This document shows, one piece after another, positions 1-13,100 of a DNA stretch of 64,000 nt. The position numbers were made by a program, and so were the translations under genes. Source of the DNA: Rhyzopertha dominica (Eukaryota > Arthropoda > Insecta > Coleoptera > Bostrichidae); contig QCXZ01000053.1 of the NCBI GenBank assembly GCA_025024175.1, positions 8,060,001 through 8,124,000 of the forward strand, read 5' to 3'. The first letter of the stretch is position 1; each line of letters opens with the position of its first letter. The notes under the pieces are model-generated. The model was not told where the DNA came from. It ran no database searches and saw only the letters and a program-made list of their open reading frames with translations.

Positions 1-3000
1 AATACTTGTTAGTTAAATATTTGACGCGGGATAGGGAAGTTTTATTGCCATATATTTAATATTTCTTAACTTTTATTGCAATAGGGGATGACCCTAGTGT
101 TCTTCGAAGAAGATCTGATGCTCCCTTTGTTCACCAAGAAACGGAAAATTAAGCTATATAATATCATTCTCTCCATGACTTTTCTTGGTTTCTCATTTTA
201 GTCGATTAGTTTAGATCTCAAAAAGAATTGTAACAGATCACAAATTTAGTTTTTTGTCTAGAAGAATCCATATAACTTTGATATCAACTTCACACGAAAG
301 AAAGATATGGCAAAGCATTTATTTAAGGTTCAACAGCAACTGATCGTTTTCACACCACTCACTTAAAGCATTTAAGTGACATATGTGACCCATCAGAATC
401 GATGCAAGCATATGATTTCAGATCGTTGGCGAATAACAAAGATTTACACCTTAGCTTCAGGTCCTTGATAAAAAAAAACCTATTAAAATGGGTCCCGCAT
501 GTGATTCGTGAGAAACGGCCACTAGCTATATGAAACTNTCCGAATAAGAATTTGAAAACTTTTGAGATATGATGATATGAAGCTAGCCATCATAAAAATG
601 GTGGCTTTACATCATAACCAAACAATTTTTAAATTAAAATCAACAATATCAAACACCTTACTAACAGCTGCACCACCATACTCTTATCCATAGCAGTTCG
701 TCGTTGTAATATATTTATGAATAATAAAAACACTACTGGAACTACAACCTTNCGAACACTTTCGAGTTTCGACATTAGGGATTGGTCTGTAATACTTTAC
801 ATCACGTTTTTCACCATTTCTATAAACTAAGATCATGAAAGACGTTTCCAAAACAAAATAAATATTCCCTTGGCTAAAGAAGCGTTAAAAATAAATTGTA
901 TGTGTTCATACAAAGAGCCACAACGCTTTACAAAAAACAAGTTAGATATGTTGTCGGGAGCAGCACCTTTGTTTATATTTAAATCATTAAAGCGCCGTAA
1001 ACCGTTGTATGACTAATAAATACATTAGATAAATCAACATTTGCACTGTCCTTTCAAATTTAAGAAAACATTATTATTAATCACAGTATTGCGATAAATT
1101 GATTTAAAATGTTCAGTAAATAAGTTTGCTGTCAACTGACTAGGAATGAATTCCATCAGAATATACAGAACTTACAAAATCGATATTACCTATTTTCTTA
1201 TCACTTCGAATATTCTTCGTATGTCATTTTCTGGAATTTTTACATATATCTGTCACATAAATCTCTTAACAAGTAAAGCAGTTTGAAACATTTTATGTAA
1301 CATTTCATTGCTAGAAGTAGTTGCATTATATCGAAGCTGTCAGTGGAAATGCATCGTTGTCAAAAGTTTGTCAAGCCGATCAATTGGTTGCAATGATTGG
1401 CTGGGCATTTTGGACAGACAACGATTTTTTTTCAATATGTACTCCACGAACTGTATTTTAGGCGTTAATCACAAATCAATTTCTCAATCATTTAATTTTG
1501 ATAAGATTTTCAAGTAATGTTAAAAATATGCATTTTTCAAATGTTGNTTTTATTGATGGTTCAGATCGCCCATTTTTATTATTTAAGAACCCCTAAAACG
1601 ACCAAGTAGATTCAATAACAAACTTGCACAATGAGTTGGTTTATCACATGTGAAAATCTAATTCTAAACCTAGTGCTTTTTACGACACTGGCAGTTATTA
1701 AAAGATATTCAACCTTAATATCTTATACAATGAACAGACGGACATGATTATTGTGTGTATGAGAATGGCTGTTTTACGTTTGTGATGAATTGAATAAATG
1801 GTACAACGTTCGTTATAATGAGTTTATTGTGTTTTTAGAAAAACTCTGTCGTTAATTAAACAATAACAAGACATTTTATCGATCTGATGTTTTTATTACA
1901 CCTGTAATTTACGGCAAAGAACAGAACTTGCAAACCAGCCTAAGTTAATTATTAAAAGATGCTCTCCAAAAAGCTCTGGGGTAATTTATTTTTCGTAAAA
2001 TTGAAAATAAAAAAGTTATAGCTTCTCAAAGATATTTTGATCACGAGTTGCTGCCTTTTACTACTATTAGTTATTAATTTTGTAGGAAAACGAAATTAAT
2101 AAAGATTGTGTACTGCTTGTTATCTTCAAAACTATCTGTTACCTAGATATTGGTGGTGGTTGAAAGGGGAGAGTTGCAATTGCCGATATTGACGACTGAC
2201 CGCCCGACATATCATAACATAAAGAGATTTCATAAACAAATCTAAAACTACTAAAAAGACTGATTTAAACGAACGTCAATGTTTTAAGTCTATACTAATT
2301 ATTAGGATGAATAAATATACACACTTATATGTCATATTTGTGAAATAAAAAGAGACTAATTAAAACAATATTGTTTAAGCACATGTACTGAAAGTAGGCA
2401 AACTATCATTATTTGCTAAATATTTTGAGAAACCTTTTATATTATTTTACATTTACTTTTTTCTTCTTAGGAGTATTAAACATTATTTCGTATGTAATGT
2501 GTTCTTTGTTTACAAGGAAAGCATTGTAGTTGTGTATTTATTTTAGCGATAATCGTACCGAATTTGCGTAAAGCTTTTAAAATGTCTCCAAGGAATTTTT
2601 GTTCCTCGACTATTTTGACAGCTTTGCCGTAATATCTACTTATTTCCTCGTTCAAGTATATGTATTGTCGGCCAGATTTTTCAGCCAAAACAAACACATT
2701 TATGAAAGCACAACAATCTCATTTAAGCGCCACTGTAACTATAAATATCGATATTTTTCTTGCAATACAAGTTACAAAAATGGTTAGTCTCTCTATAACT
2801 TATTCAAGCCACTGAATACATTAAAATAGTTTGTATTAATTTGTAAGTTTGTAAGCCAGTTACTTCAGATGTATATCTATGTAAAAGTGTAGACCAGGGG
2901 GTTTAAAGGTTCGGGGATAAGTTGTTAAAAACAAGGTTATTGGCTTGATTATTATGCCAATATTTGCCCTTTACTCATTTTGGAAAGCCTCTTTGTTACA

Positions 3001-3237
3001 CTCTACATTTTGGTATTTTGCAGCCAACTTTTTTACAGTATGTTTCCCAAAAACTCTCTATACTCCCCTCATAACTAAGTTACAAAATATGAAGAGCTGG
3101 TGATCAGTATTGAAATGAAATGATGCTGTNTCTCTCTGAAGTTGCATTTGTAATTTACTTGAATATTTTGAATCCCATATAATTTTAGCGACTGGGTATT
3201 TTCGGAACACTCCAACTATCCAACAGGTAAATTATTT
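1..3237. other. AT-rich intergenic DNA, nothing recognised
   Basis: No open frame here shows a recognisable domain, splice-bounded exon or repeat terminus. The short frames (the longest about 70 codons) have low-complexity AT-driven composition. Isolated single N bases occur at about 538, 752, 1547 and 3130. Confidence 0.6.
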
Positions 3238-3615
3238 TAAGTCACCGCATCTCGTTTCCTCATTCAAGGATCCCACTTCACGGGGATTATCATCTCCAAC
3301 GTTCGGCCAAAGCAAACAATAGTGTATCCATACGATATTAAAAATACAGTTCGGCGGGCGCACACCTTCCAAAATAACACACGAAGGAGTCCAGGTATGT
3401 CGCCCGCGCTTCAGATAAGGCGTGTGTCCGTGGTGCGGTAGCGCTGACAAAATTAAAAGTCGCCTTGTCGCGATCGTGTACCAACCAAATCGGTATCAAG
3501 AGCTTTTTCCATTTCCGAGCCCGGTCCGCTGTCGTATGGGGTCGCTTTGGAAGATCGTGGTCGAGCAGCTTTGCTTACAGGGAGCATACGAAGGGGCCCA
3601 GTTGCCTATTTAATC
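3238..3615. other. GC-rich unique island, candidate regulatory DNA
   Basis: Composition changes sharply from the AT-rich flanks to a mixed, CpG-containing sequence with no internal repeats. Short frames on both strands (63 and 72 codons) overlap each other and look like nothing known, so I do not call a gene. It lies about 6.5 kb upstream of the candidate promoter at 9.9 kb. Inference: a cis-regulatory or conserved non-coding block. An unrecognised exon is the alternative. Confidence 0.3.
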
Positions 3616-5456
3616 AGATAATACTAATGAAGTTTTTTTAATATTTATTACGGCCTATACTGCGTGTAATATTTATTACCAAAAAGCATCGGAATCTTTA
3701 ATTATAGTAGAAGAACGATGCGCCCGTCAATTTCAGAATAACCGTCGCTGGAGAATTGGTTAAACCAAACGGCATTCTGCAAAACTGAAAAAGTCCGCGA
3801 CCCGAAACAAAAAAAAAGCAGTATCCTCGCGACTATCGTGAGTTACCGGTACCTGCCAATAAACGATTTTATTTCTAAAGGACTTACACACTGAGCTAAT
3901 AGTAACTTAACGAGCTACTGTGATGTGACGTTACTGGAAACTAACATTTAACCTCTGATTTCTAAGTTACCTGCGGCAAGCATAAGGTACGTGCGTAAAT
4001 AACCGATATCTATCGTTTAGTAATTAACTCATACTGTCTTGACATACGCAATAATGACAAAGAAGATAAACTTGACAACTTGGTAATTAAACCGGCAACG
4101 CCGTAATTTTTACTCGACTGTCTTCTTTTTTCTATTAGAGCAGCGGGTGCGGTGTGACCCGCGAACTCCACCCAGCTTGCAGTGTGCAGAAATCATTTTA
4201 AGTTCCAAATTTCTTGCATGACTTTCATCTAGATTGGAGGATTATTACTGAGAAGTCCGACCTGTATATACTCGCATAAAACAGTAACATCGTAACGTTG
4301 TTATTTTTTCTAAAAACGAGAATATTATCATTTTGTAGATATATCAGACATATGAGATGGTTATTCAGTCAGATGCCGTGAATCGAGTTTCGCTCTTCTT
4401 TAAGCTCATCAAATGGAGATACCGAACCGTACGATTTGCAGAAACGAGAGAAAACATAAATGCTGTTATAATATTCTTTCCTGCAGTTTCTTTCTTAAAG
4501 TAAATCGTTTGTGTTTTGTCATAGTCAGTTTTTTCATGCGAATAACGAATGTTCTCGTGTTACTTTAATATGTTCAAGGCGGACATCTTTCTGTAAACAA
4601 GCTGTGCAAAATTAATGACATCTCTTTCGCACTCCTTGGTTGAGTAAGATGCTCTGTGTTCGCTTACTACCCTAAATTGATTTTGGCAGAATTAGTTAAC
4701 GGGACAATTTTGTGGATAAGTGGATTTATAAAAGTTTCGTTTGCTACATTTTTTATACAATTGCCACGTGATGATATACGAGGAGTTTTACTGTCGAAGC
4801 ACGTAGCATTTTGCTTTGGCTTTGGTTAGCTGTAGTGACACTCATTTTGCGTTTTTATATCTTTTTATTTAATCCTTAATAGGTCTTACGATTCTTCAGT
4901 TTTGGGACAAAGTCATATAATACAGCATACTTAACTACACTCATTTTTTTCTGAGAAATTCACTATATTTGAGGGCGACCTCCAACAGTCGAGACAATTA
5001 CTGTTCCTAAATGTAATTAATCCTTAAGTAAACGATGTGGCTTGGAACACCAAACAATTACATAATAACCTGTAGACACATTAACTCAACCTATTTCGTC
5101 CGACATAATCCATTATTAGACAGCTATAAATCCCCATCCTTTCAAAATAAGTTCGACATTTGTTTATTTGCTGCGGACACCTACCATTTTGTTTTATTTA
5201 CTGCGGAATACACCCCCATAAGACTAAATCTGTTGTCAGCACTGATTTGCGTAAGTGCGGTGGATTTATGCTTCTGGATATTCAAGTTCCGTCCATGCTC
5301 AAATATGTGTGTAGATAGGACGGGACGTGAGGAACACCCAAATGTTTCAACCATGTATTCCTGCACAAAACAAAGTAATAGTAACAGACGATTATAATTT
5401 GTCCAATATTTTAAATATATAGCGTAATGCTACAGTTAGGAATAATATTAATAATT
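3616..5456. other. Intergenic DNA with a small GC-stem palindrome
   Basis: Mostly AT-rich. A short hairpin, GCGGGT at 4143-4148 pairing with ACCCGC at 4157-4162, sits in a locally GC-richer stretch. A 120-codon frame at 5035-5397 has a competing antisense frame and no family resemblance, so it is not called. Confidence 0.45.
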
Positions 5457-5833
5457 AAAATGCATGTCTATGCTGTGCTGTCTGCACCGCAACCAACTGC
5501 AGATAGATCTATTTCGCTGTCATTATAGCTCATCAGTGCAGTTTAGGTCTAGGGCAGACAACACGGCATAGAACTGGTTTTACCTATATACCAAAGCAAT
5601 GGTATGATATAAGTAAGAATTTAGATGGTAATGCCATCTGTCAGCATTATACTAATATGGTGACAAAGCCACCTAGCTGCCTTAACGGGTGCCGTGGGGG
5701 CCTGCATGTCATGTGCATGCCAATTTGTCAGACTACAGGTCACTTCCTTTAGGAAGTAGTACCCGTTAAGGCGGCTTTGTCACCATGTCAGTGTAATGTT
5801 GACAGATGGCATTGCCATATAAATTCTTACTTA
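5457..5833. repeat. Foldback-type repeat, single copy
   Basis: It begins with AATGCATGTCTATGCTGTGC, then a unit containing CAACCAACTGCAGATAG. A hairpin follows whose arms (about 5611-5697 and 5745-5833) are inverted copies sharing AGTAAGAATTTA, GCCATCTGTCAGCATTA and ACAAAGCCACC, separated by about 50-60 bp that include CATGCCAATTTGTCAG. The same sequences form the larger arrays at 39.3-40.1 kb and 54.7-55.9 kb, so this is a dispersed family. No coding capacity is visible. The structure suggests a non-autonomous foldback DNA element; superfamily not determined. Confidence 0.7.
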
Positions 5834-8668
5834 ATATTCATAATTGCCTTATTAAGTGTTCCTGTATATGTCATCTTCTGATCTGGTTGCAGGTAATAAC
5901 CATTTTTAATATCAGCATTTACAGTTTTAAGTATGTACTGAAGTTTTAAAGCAAATATGTCATATGTCGTCCTGTAAGCAATACATATATCTATATATTC
6001 GCAAACTGATCATATGAAACTCACATTCATACTGTTTTCATCAGCTCACGGACACTAAGTACACATAGTGAGTTAATCAGGTGCTAGATAGGGTTAGCGG
6101 CGGAATTTCTAAAAATAGAGGATTGTTCCGCCGCATTTGCACAAAAATATTGAGCATGGGGAGAATTTGAATATTTACTTAAGCGAGAAGTTTTTTTAAC
6201 CATCAACACAAAAACGTCGTGACAAATTAACAGGAATAGGAAGTAGTGATGTATTATGTATTAACCTATAACCGTTTTTTATATAGATCTAGCCGTACAG
6301 CGGAAGAAGCATTTCAAAAGAAAGATGGATTGTGAAGCGTCAAAAGTTTGTCGTGCAAAATTTGCTATCAGAAAAAACTGTGCAAGGAGGCGACTACAGT
6401 AATTTAATGCAAAAGAAATTGCAAGCGTCATGTGTCTTCAGTATTGCTCGTCAATAGCTGTTAGTAAAATTCTATCTTCTAGAATTTGCCTAAAACTGTA
6501 ACAAGTCTCTGCTTTTTGCCTTGTACGTTTGAAGGAATTGCGCCTTATAGTTGGTTTGTATTGAAAATAAGGTTGCGGCATCCTTTTCAGCAATAATCTT
6601 TATACACGAGGGCCTATTATAAAAGCTATTATTATAATAGTACTCTATTCATCAACGACCTTGTTTACGTTTTGCATTGTCCTTTATCGTTATTGATTAC
6701 ACCATACAATAACCCATATCTTAATGACTATTTAATCGGTACAAAAAAGTTTAGAACGCAGGACGTAAAAGTAGAGTATTTTAAACGAAGGTATAATTGA
6801 TCGTTTGTTTTTGAAGGGCCTTGTGTATATTATCTTTCAAGATTTTTACATAATATGTTTGAAAACAATAGGGACTGTGTTTATTTCCAAATCCATATGA
6901 TAACGTTATCTGCTACATTTTGTACACGTGATTTAAGGGGTATACGGCAAGAAACTGGTTAAGCTGTCGAGATTATTTATGTATATTTTTTTTCAGTATC
7001 TTGGAGGAAAAATTTTTAGGCTGTCTAACATTATTCTACCTTCTACTCATAAGTCATAACAAACCCGCTGAATTTGAAGATTATTAGTCTATTAATGAAA
7101 TAGTGAATGTACTGTTAATACTATACAGTACCTAAGAAGTTGGTAAGGAGTTTCGTACCTTCTGATGGCATAATTTTGTTACCGAATTTTGGATTGGGGC
7201 TTAAAATAGTATTCTTGAAAACAGAAGAGCTCTACACTTCCACGTTTAATATATAAAGGAGAAGTACTATACTATTGTAATTTAACTTGAAAAATCAAGT
7301 TATTCGGGATTCGTCTAGAGAATTTACAAATTTTACACTAATTACAACTAATTACTTGTGGAATGTTTAGAATAAAATTATTGAAATAAAAATACTAATA
7401 CTCTTTTGATTCGTTAGTTGCCGTTATTAGTAGAGTTGCCAATCGCCCTTTATTCCACTTAACATGGTAACAGGTTCAATTTAATTCTTAAATATTTCTG
7501 TCATTTCTGAATAGTTAAAAAAGTTTCCCTACCCATCACGCCAGCTTGTTTCAATCCCTCTTCGTTATTCATTGTTATGGCATGCAGCTGATTTGTACAG
7601 TTTAATTGTTATTCGGAATATTTAGTACCTGCAGTAAATGTAAAAAAATAAGAATAAATTAAGAATTTGAAGAAAATGTCAATATCTGGAAATCAGGATA
7701 TTGAGAAAAAAGTCACTTCATTCATTTATGTTGTCAGCATTTTTGCCCGTCTGGATATTTGTAATACTCATAGCTCGAGAACGGCTCAACGGATCTGACT
7801 CGTTAGACAGGTCTTGGCCTAATGATGATAAATATGTATCTACTTTTTTTGATGCTATCAGAAATATGTCTTTTATACTTAAAATGAAATTTATTTCNAT
7901 GATGATGANAACCCATAACTATAAGCAGCTGAGTACCAATCTGTAGAAAATCGTATTTTGGATACTATGCAAGTTTTTATTAGGCAGAATACTACATAAT
8001 GGTTAACCTCAGCCATATGTTTCAAAATTGAATTATACACACTTCCAATGGTAAAATCCATTTTGTTGCTTTGTAAATCGATTAATCAAAGTTGTTTTCT
8101 TTCACTTTCGAAGTTTGGCTCCCACTTCGTGTAGTATATCTACGCTAATTTACCTAAGTTTACTGTATTGGAATAATTATGTATTTGACAAAATCAATCG
8201 ATTCAAAACAAAAGAAGACAGGAGAATAACTTTAATGTTATAACAATCCATTTTAGGTTACCTTTGTTGTAAAATGCACCCCTTTTAAATGCCCCCTCCT
8301 AAAATTTACTACTATAAAAGGGTCTACTGAGCCCGTTGAAAAGTAGACATATTAGGACTTTATGAATATATTTTTATTATTATTAAGGTATTGGCATTGT
8401 AAAAAAAGTGTGGTCTGAACTGTGTTACAGAAATCGTGTCGGCGTTATATTATTTATATACAGCCAGACAGATAAATGTTAAAACAATATAACGACTTAA
8501 AAACATTGGAAAATTTATACCCTCTTTGAATTAGACCGGAGACTTTTCAATTTATTCTCGTATACTATATTACGCGACTATGGAAACGATACCTGGATCA
8601 AATATGGCGTCTGCGAATACCTACGTTTATAGAGCTCTAATTTATCCACTTAAAAAGATATCTAATAT
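5834..8668. other. AT-rich intergenic DNA with one GC-stem hairpin
   Basis: No gene or transposon is recognised. A perfect 9-bp stem, GCGGCGGAA at 6097-6105 with TTCCGCCGC at 6126-6134, stands out in otherwise AT-rich sequence. Ambiguous bases lie near 7898-7909. Confidence 0.5.
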
Positions 8669-8680
8669 ACAGGGTGTCCC
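8669..8680 (+). repeat. Possible transposon terminus ACAGGGTGTCCC
   Basis: ACAGGGTGTCCC preceded by TA has the form of a terminus seen in many arthropod Tc1/mariner-like elements and MITEs, and resembles the left end of the element at 62481. No matching inverted end was found downstream, so this may be a solitary or decayed end. Confidence 0.3.
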
Positions 8681-9356
8681 AGCGGATATGGGCATGCATG
8701 GGTAACTTTGTTATAAGTGGAAATGGGAATTCGGTTAAATAGGCAAAGTAGTACATAATTTAATGCATAAATTATTTAAAAAAACTGAAAATTGTTATTT
8801 TCAAATTTTTGTTTTAACTTTTTTATTTTTAAATTCGGCTAAAAATTGTTTTAACAAACTTATAATAATTATTTATAAGCCTTCAGATGCTGTTATAATC
8901 ATATTCAACTATTTTCTCTGATTAGTTTGATGTGCCACATGAGATAGCTTAGAATTAATTTGCATTACTTGTTTTAAACATTCATCTAAGTATAGTGTGC
9001 TTTGGAACGAGTTGCCTGTGTACCTATTTAATTTTATGGATTCGACATACAAATTTTTATTTACACAATTACATTAAGTCGTAGTCACAAGACACAAAGC
9101 AAACTGAATAATCTTTACCAAAGACTAAAACCCTGTTGACATGTTATAAGTACATTATACATATCCAAGTACTTAGTCATTCTAGAGTGCAATAAACGTT
9201 CCATTAATTTTGAAACTACATTAAGCACTGAAATCGGGCGATAATTTTCAATACATTGCCTTGTCACCTTTCTTGGGAACAGGTAGCATTCTGGTTAATT
9301 TTAGCGCGGATGGGAAAAACAAATAGTTTCAATATTGCACTGCAGACACTTAACGT

Positions 9357-9738
9357 TAAGAAAATCGTATGGACAGAGTCCAAAATACGTTTCTTGGAAA
9401 TGTCGAAATTTTGTGATAGATTTTATTTCCTATTATCTGATGTATTTCCATTTTTTGAATATTTTAAGTTGTTTCGGAGATATTTGCAAAAAGGGTAATT
9501 TCAATTTCACTCCCTTCCCGATACCCTATTTGAGATTTATATGTATACCAAACTTCAAGTTCAAATGTTAAGTCTTTCGAAATTTATCGCGTCCACAAAC
9601 AAAACCAGACACACAAACAAGAATGTTTTGGCTCAAATTTTTTAGGTTTTCGACCATTTTCAAGCGATTGAGCAAATAAAAATTTTTGAAAAAATTTTTT
9701 CTCGATACAGTGCATCCCATCCGTTGGATGTGGAAGTA
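9357..9738 (+). repeat. ACTTCCACATCCAA-family element, copy 1 (truncated)
   Basis: Homologous to 14.6-15.2 kb over nearly its whole length. Shared landmarks are CAGAGTCCAAAATA, TTCCCGATACCCTA, a stretch around GTCCACAAACAAAACC, and the right end CATCCGTTGGATGTGGAAGT ending at 9738. The left part of the family is missing, so this copy is 5' truncated. It ends about 125 bp upstream of the candidate TATA box at 9864. The short open frames inside it are by-products of the repeat. Confidence 0.7.
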
Positions 9739-9863
9739 ATAAGCATCTGGGGGTCTACGAGTGACACCGCCCGGACTTGGTGTAACGTAACAACAATAGC
9801 TGTCCGGCCCCCACCGTCGGGCCCGGCTCACGCCGCGGGATCGCATGTTTTTTCACAGCCCGC

Positions 9864-9900
9864 TATAACAACCTGTAATCTGCGGTAGGAGAACTCAGTT
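9864..9900 (+). promoter_or_regulatory. Candidate core promoter (TATA-like box plus initiator)
   Basis: TATAA at 9864-9868 is followed by an initiator-like TCAGTT at 9895-9900. The A at 9897 is then the proposed start, about 29-33 bp downstream of the box, close to the canonical spacing. The surrounding 9.77-10.09 kb is GC-rich for this window. No convincing DPE is seen. Seen: the motifs and spacing. Inferred: promoter function. Confidence 0.35.
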
Positions 9901-9974
9901 CCGCCGTAACTACGAACCAGGTGCGAGTACGCGCGCTATGTTCCAAAGAGATCGCCCACGTAACGTGTTGGTGA

Positions 9975-10091
9975 ATGTGCGCGACTGCGGCTGATTTCCC
10001 CGAAACCACCCGACATACAAAACGTGCCTGTGATAATAGTGATAAATGCGATCTACACGTTGTTAAGTGTTGTTACGTGCAAGCCAAATAA
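9975..10091 (+). other. Upstream ORF overlapping the start codon
   Basis: An ATG at 9975 opens a 38-codon frame whose TAA (10089-10091) overlaps the proposed main ATG at 10091-10093 as TAATG. Two shorter upstream ATGs lie in the same proposed leader. If the transcript starts near 9897, translation of the main frame would need leaky scanning or reinitiation. The frame has no recognised domain and could be chance. Confidence 0.35.
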
Positions 10092-10136
10092 TGCCTAAAA
10101 GGAAAAACAGGAACATGCTGGCCAAAAAACAGAACG
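10091..10136 (+). CDS. First coding exon (15 codons) of an unidentified long-intron gene
   Basis: The frame reads MPKRKNRNMLAKKQN and is followed by one base and the splice donor GTGAGT (10137-10142), giving a phase-1 exon. Without splicing the frame stops after 20 codons. The peptide has seven Lys/Arg and no acidic residue, suggesting a nuclear protein. The start context (CAAATAATGC) is acceptable, and a GC-rich leader with a TATA/initiator pair lies upstream. Several large zinc-finger regulators (Spalt, FOG, BCL11 and ZEB types) begin with a very short basic first exon before a long intron. That is an analogy of architecture only; the sequence does not match them clearly and no gene name is given. 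No later exon was found, so an untranslated exon or a chance match remains possible. Confidence 0.42.
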
Positions 10137-13100
10137 GTGAGTACGACACCTGAAAATGTCAGTGGGACGTAAATACAGGAGGCTGCGATCGCTCTTGCTC
10201 GGTCTGACACGAATGCGCAAAAATACATTGCTCGCCTTTAATATTTCCTGTTTCTAATTTTAATTCCGACGCGTAAATCCATCCAGTGGAAGCTGGAGAA
10301 GTTGCTGATTACAAAATTGAATATGCTTAGTCAGAAATGTGGGGAGGCTTTCCTAGAGAAGTTTCTATAAGTACAATTTATTACAGTCGCGGATATATCG
10401 ATTTGCAATTATTGGAAACACTTACTGCCTGCGTTGTTTATTGTTTCTGGAAACACCACAGCTGATTATATGTTTCGTTTCAATTGTGATCAATTACTAA
10501 CTCATTCATAAACGTCAAGATACATTTACTCGGTACTGGGAATGGAAAAGATCGATTTCAATTGGAATTTACACACATTTGCATATCTTTAGCTCTAAAT
10601 TATACGTACTGCAAAGGTACGTGCTGATGTAATGTTGCAATGTAAAATTTGAGCTGACGTAAATACAATGTGTGAAGTTTTCATTGGTTATGCAAGAAAC
10701 GTAAAATTGAAGTTGTCATGCTACTTAATCAAATTTTTTTATCAATACCCACTTGATTCAACATACGTTCTTGGAAAACAACACCTACAAAGATAAAAAG
10801 GGAGAGGAACGTTTACTTATTTAATTTTTCATACACTTGTTTCAGTCACTATGTGCTTTTATACATTACTCATATTGAAACAGAACAATTTACCCTGATA
10901 AGGTACAATTCAGATTGTTCGTTCGTTGTTCGTTACCTGAAATCCTGAAAATACTCTATGGATAAATTCACGGTAGGATATTAATATGAAGATGTATCAC
11001 GAGTATTTAGCTTAAATTCTCAAATATCTAATAAAATATTAGATATTAAACTTACCAAAGGACCTCTAAACTATCTTTCTCGACTTCTTAGCAACAAACC
11101 GGTTCCTGACTTGAAGATTTTCAATTTTTCAACACCTACGTTTAGGTAAGCATTAAAGTTAAAACGTTCATGAATCTTACTGAACAAAGTACCCACTGCT
11201 TTGCTTACAAATCCCAACATTCTACCTGGAGTCTTCCTGTCTAGTGAGTTGACTTATATTTTTGCGATTATCCGTCTTCATATCTATATTCCCCATATTT
11301 CTCTTGATTAATTTATGTTTCACATTGTCTCTAATGTTTAGGATAGCTCAAAAAAGTAGCCAAGTTCTTCTTAACTTTGTCAGCATCCAGTTATCTACTT
11401 CACAGCAGATCAAAAGCAAAGTCACATCCAGGCAGTATTTAATTGATGAAAAACAACGATGATTTAAACTGTTTTTTGTCAAATAGAGAATCAACGCTTG
11501 AACTTGATTAATATGTAAACGGTGTTGACCCAATCAAACTTTTTGTCATATTTTTAGCATATCTGATTACGAAAATCATCTGGAAGTGCCATTTGTTTTT
11601 TTTACTGTCTAATTCATTTTTTATTGTTAAGTCCAAAACCAGCAATTCGTGCTAAATTTTTTAGGAGATACCTTGAAATAATTATTTTGGGATCTTTTAA
11701 ATGAACTTCAGCAATCAAATTCACGAACCCTTTAAAATATCAGGATTTTCTGAAATCATTACTTTAGAAAGATTTCGAGGAAATATTACTGTACTATTTG
11801 TTGCGGATTTGAGTTAAAAAAGTTTAAAGCTATTGAAGATGCAAATCAAGGTAATTACTCGTGAAGCAAAAGTTGCAAAGCACGAGTAGAAAAGTTATAA
11901 ATGCTAGTTCATGGAATAATTAATAACATTTAACGAGCAAAATTGGTGGCCCTACTGAATTTGACACTCAATGGTGTATAATTCTACAACAACTAAAAAT
12001 CATCTCTGAAACCTCTCCGTCTTTTTTCATTTTTTGCTATATCCACCCACATTCCAACTCTTCATACAAATCATTGATATCAGTATATAGCATTTCCACT
12101 GAAATATCTTCAAGAACGATGCTCTCAATCTTTCAGTACGTTCTAAGCAGTTCCATTAAACTCAATCAACATATTTCCATTTTTGCTGCGGTTCGCAACG
12201 TAACATAACCTTTTTATCTTCGAAACTTATTCTGGATTATGCATTTTTTCTTAGCGCTAATTTGCAACAAAAAGAAAATTGGGCGTTTTACTTGCTTATA
12301 CAGCATAATATACTCGTAATGTGCTTAAACCTCTTCTTAAAGGGTCAGAGAAGAAACACTTACACTTCTTAATTTTATGTCGTTTTAAATACACTTTTGG
12401 CTCTCACAGTTAGTATTTTTGTACCCTCAGCCCTCACGTGCGATTCATTGTATAAGTAGGTTAATGTAAAACAGGACTGTACTTCCTGTAAGATGCCATT
12501 TGAATACTAGTTAAGTTTAATCGATTTAAACACACAACTGTTATTATTTCCTATAGTCTGCGATATTAGTATAAACATAACATACGTACGTAAATTACCG
12601 ACAGAACTGTTTTTTCATTATTTGTATGTTTCAAATATTACTTGCACATTAAAATTCATAACCGATGTGATCAGAGTTTTGTATATAGATTTCTTTACAT
12701 ACTTTTTATTTTTTGGGGCTATTCGACCTTTTTTATTCAATTAGAACACTCTTTTATCCAAAGTCAAGCTTTCGATCTTTAATTTAGATCTTCTCCAGGA
12801 CAACTACAATACAATACAAGACAAAGTTACCTACTAATAATAAATACAATGGTGTTACTTACAGGAAATTTGAGATTATTAGTGATAGTTATTTTAACAT
12901 TATTCTACTATAATTATGGAAAATTCTGTACGAAATTATATTGAGACGTATTGTCAAATTCAAATTCAAATTTCAAAACCGCCAACCAATACTACCACTT
13001 TGACAATATGACCAACTGTTAATTTTAAAGTCACTAAATCAACATTTGTCATAAAAAATCCGCTTTTGATTTTGTATTTCGTTAAATAAATAAGCAACTT

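Noticed and set aside
5035..5397. 120-codon open frame as a gene
   Set aside because: No domain, antisense frame overlaps, no splice or promoter context.
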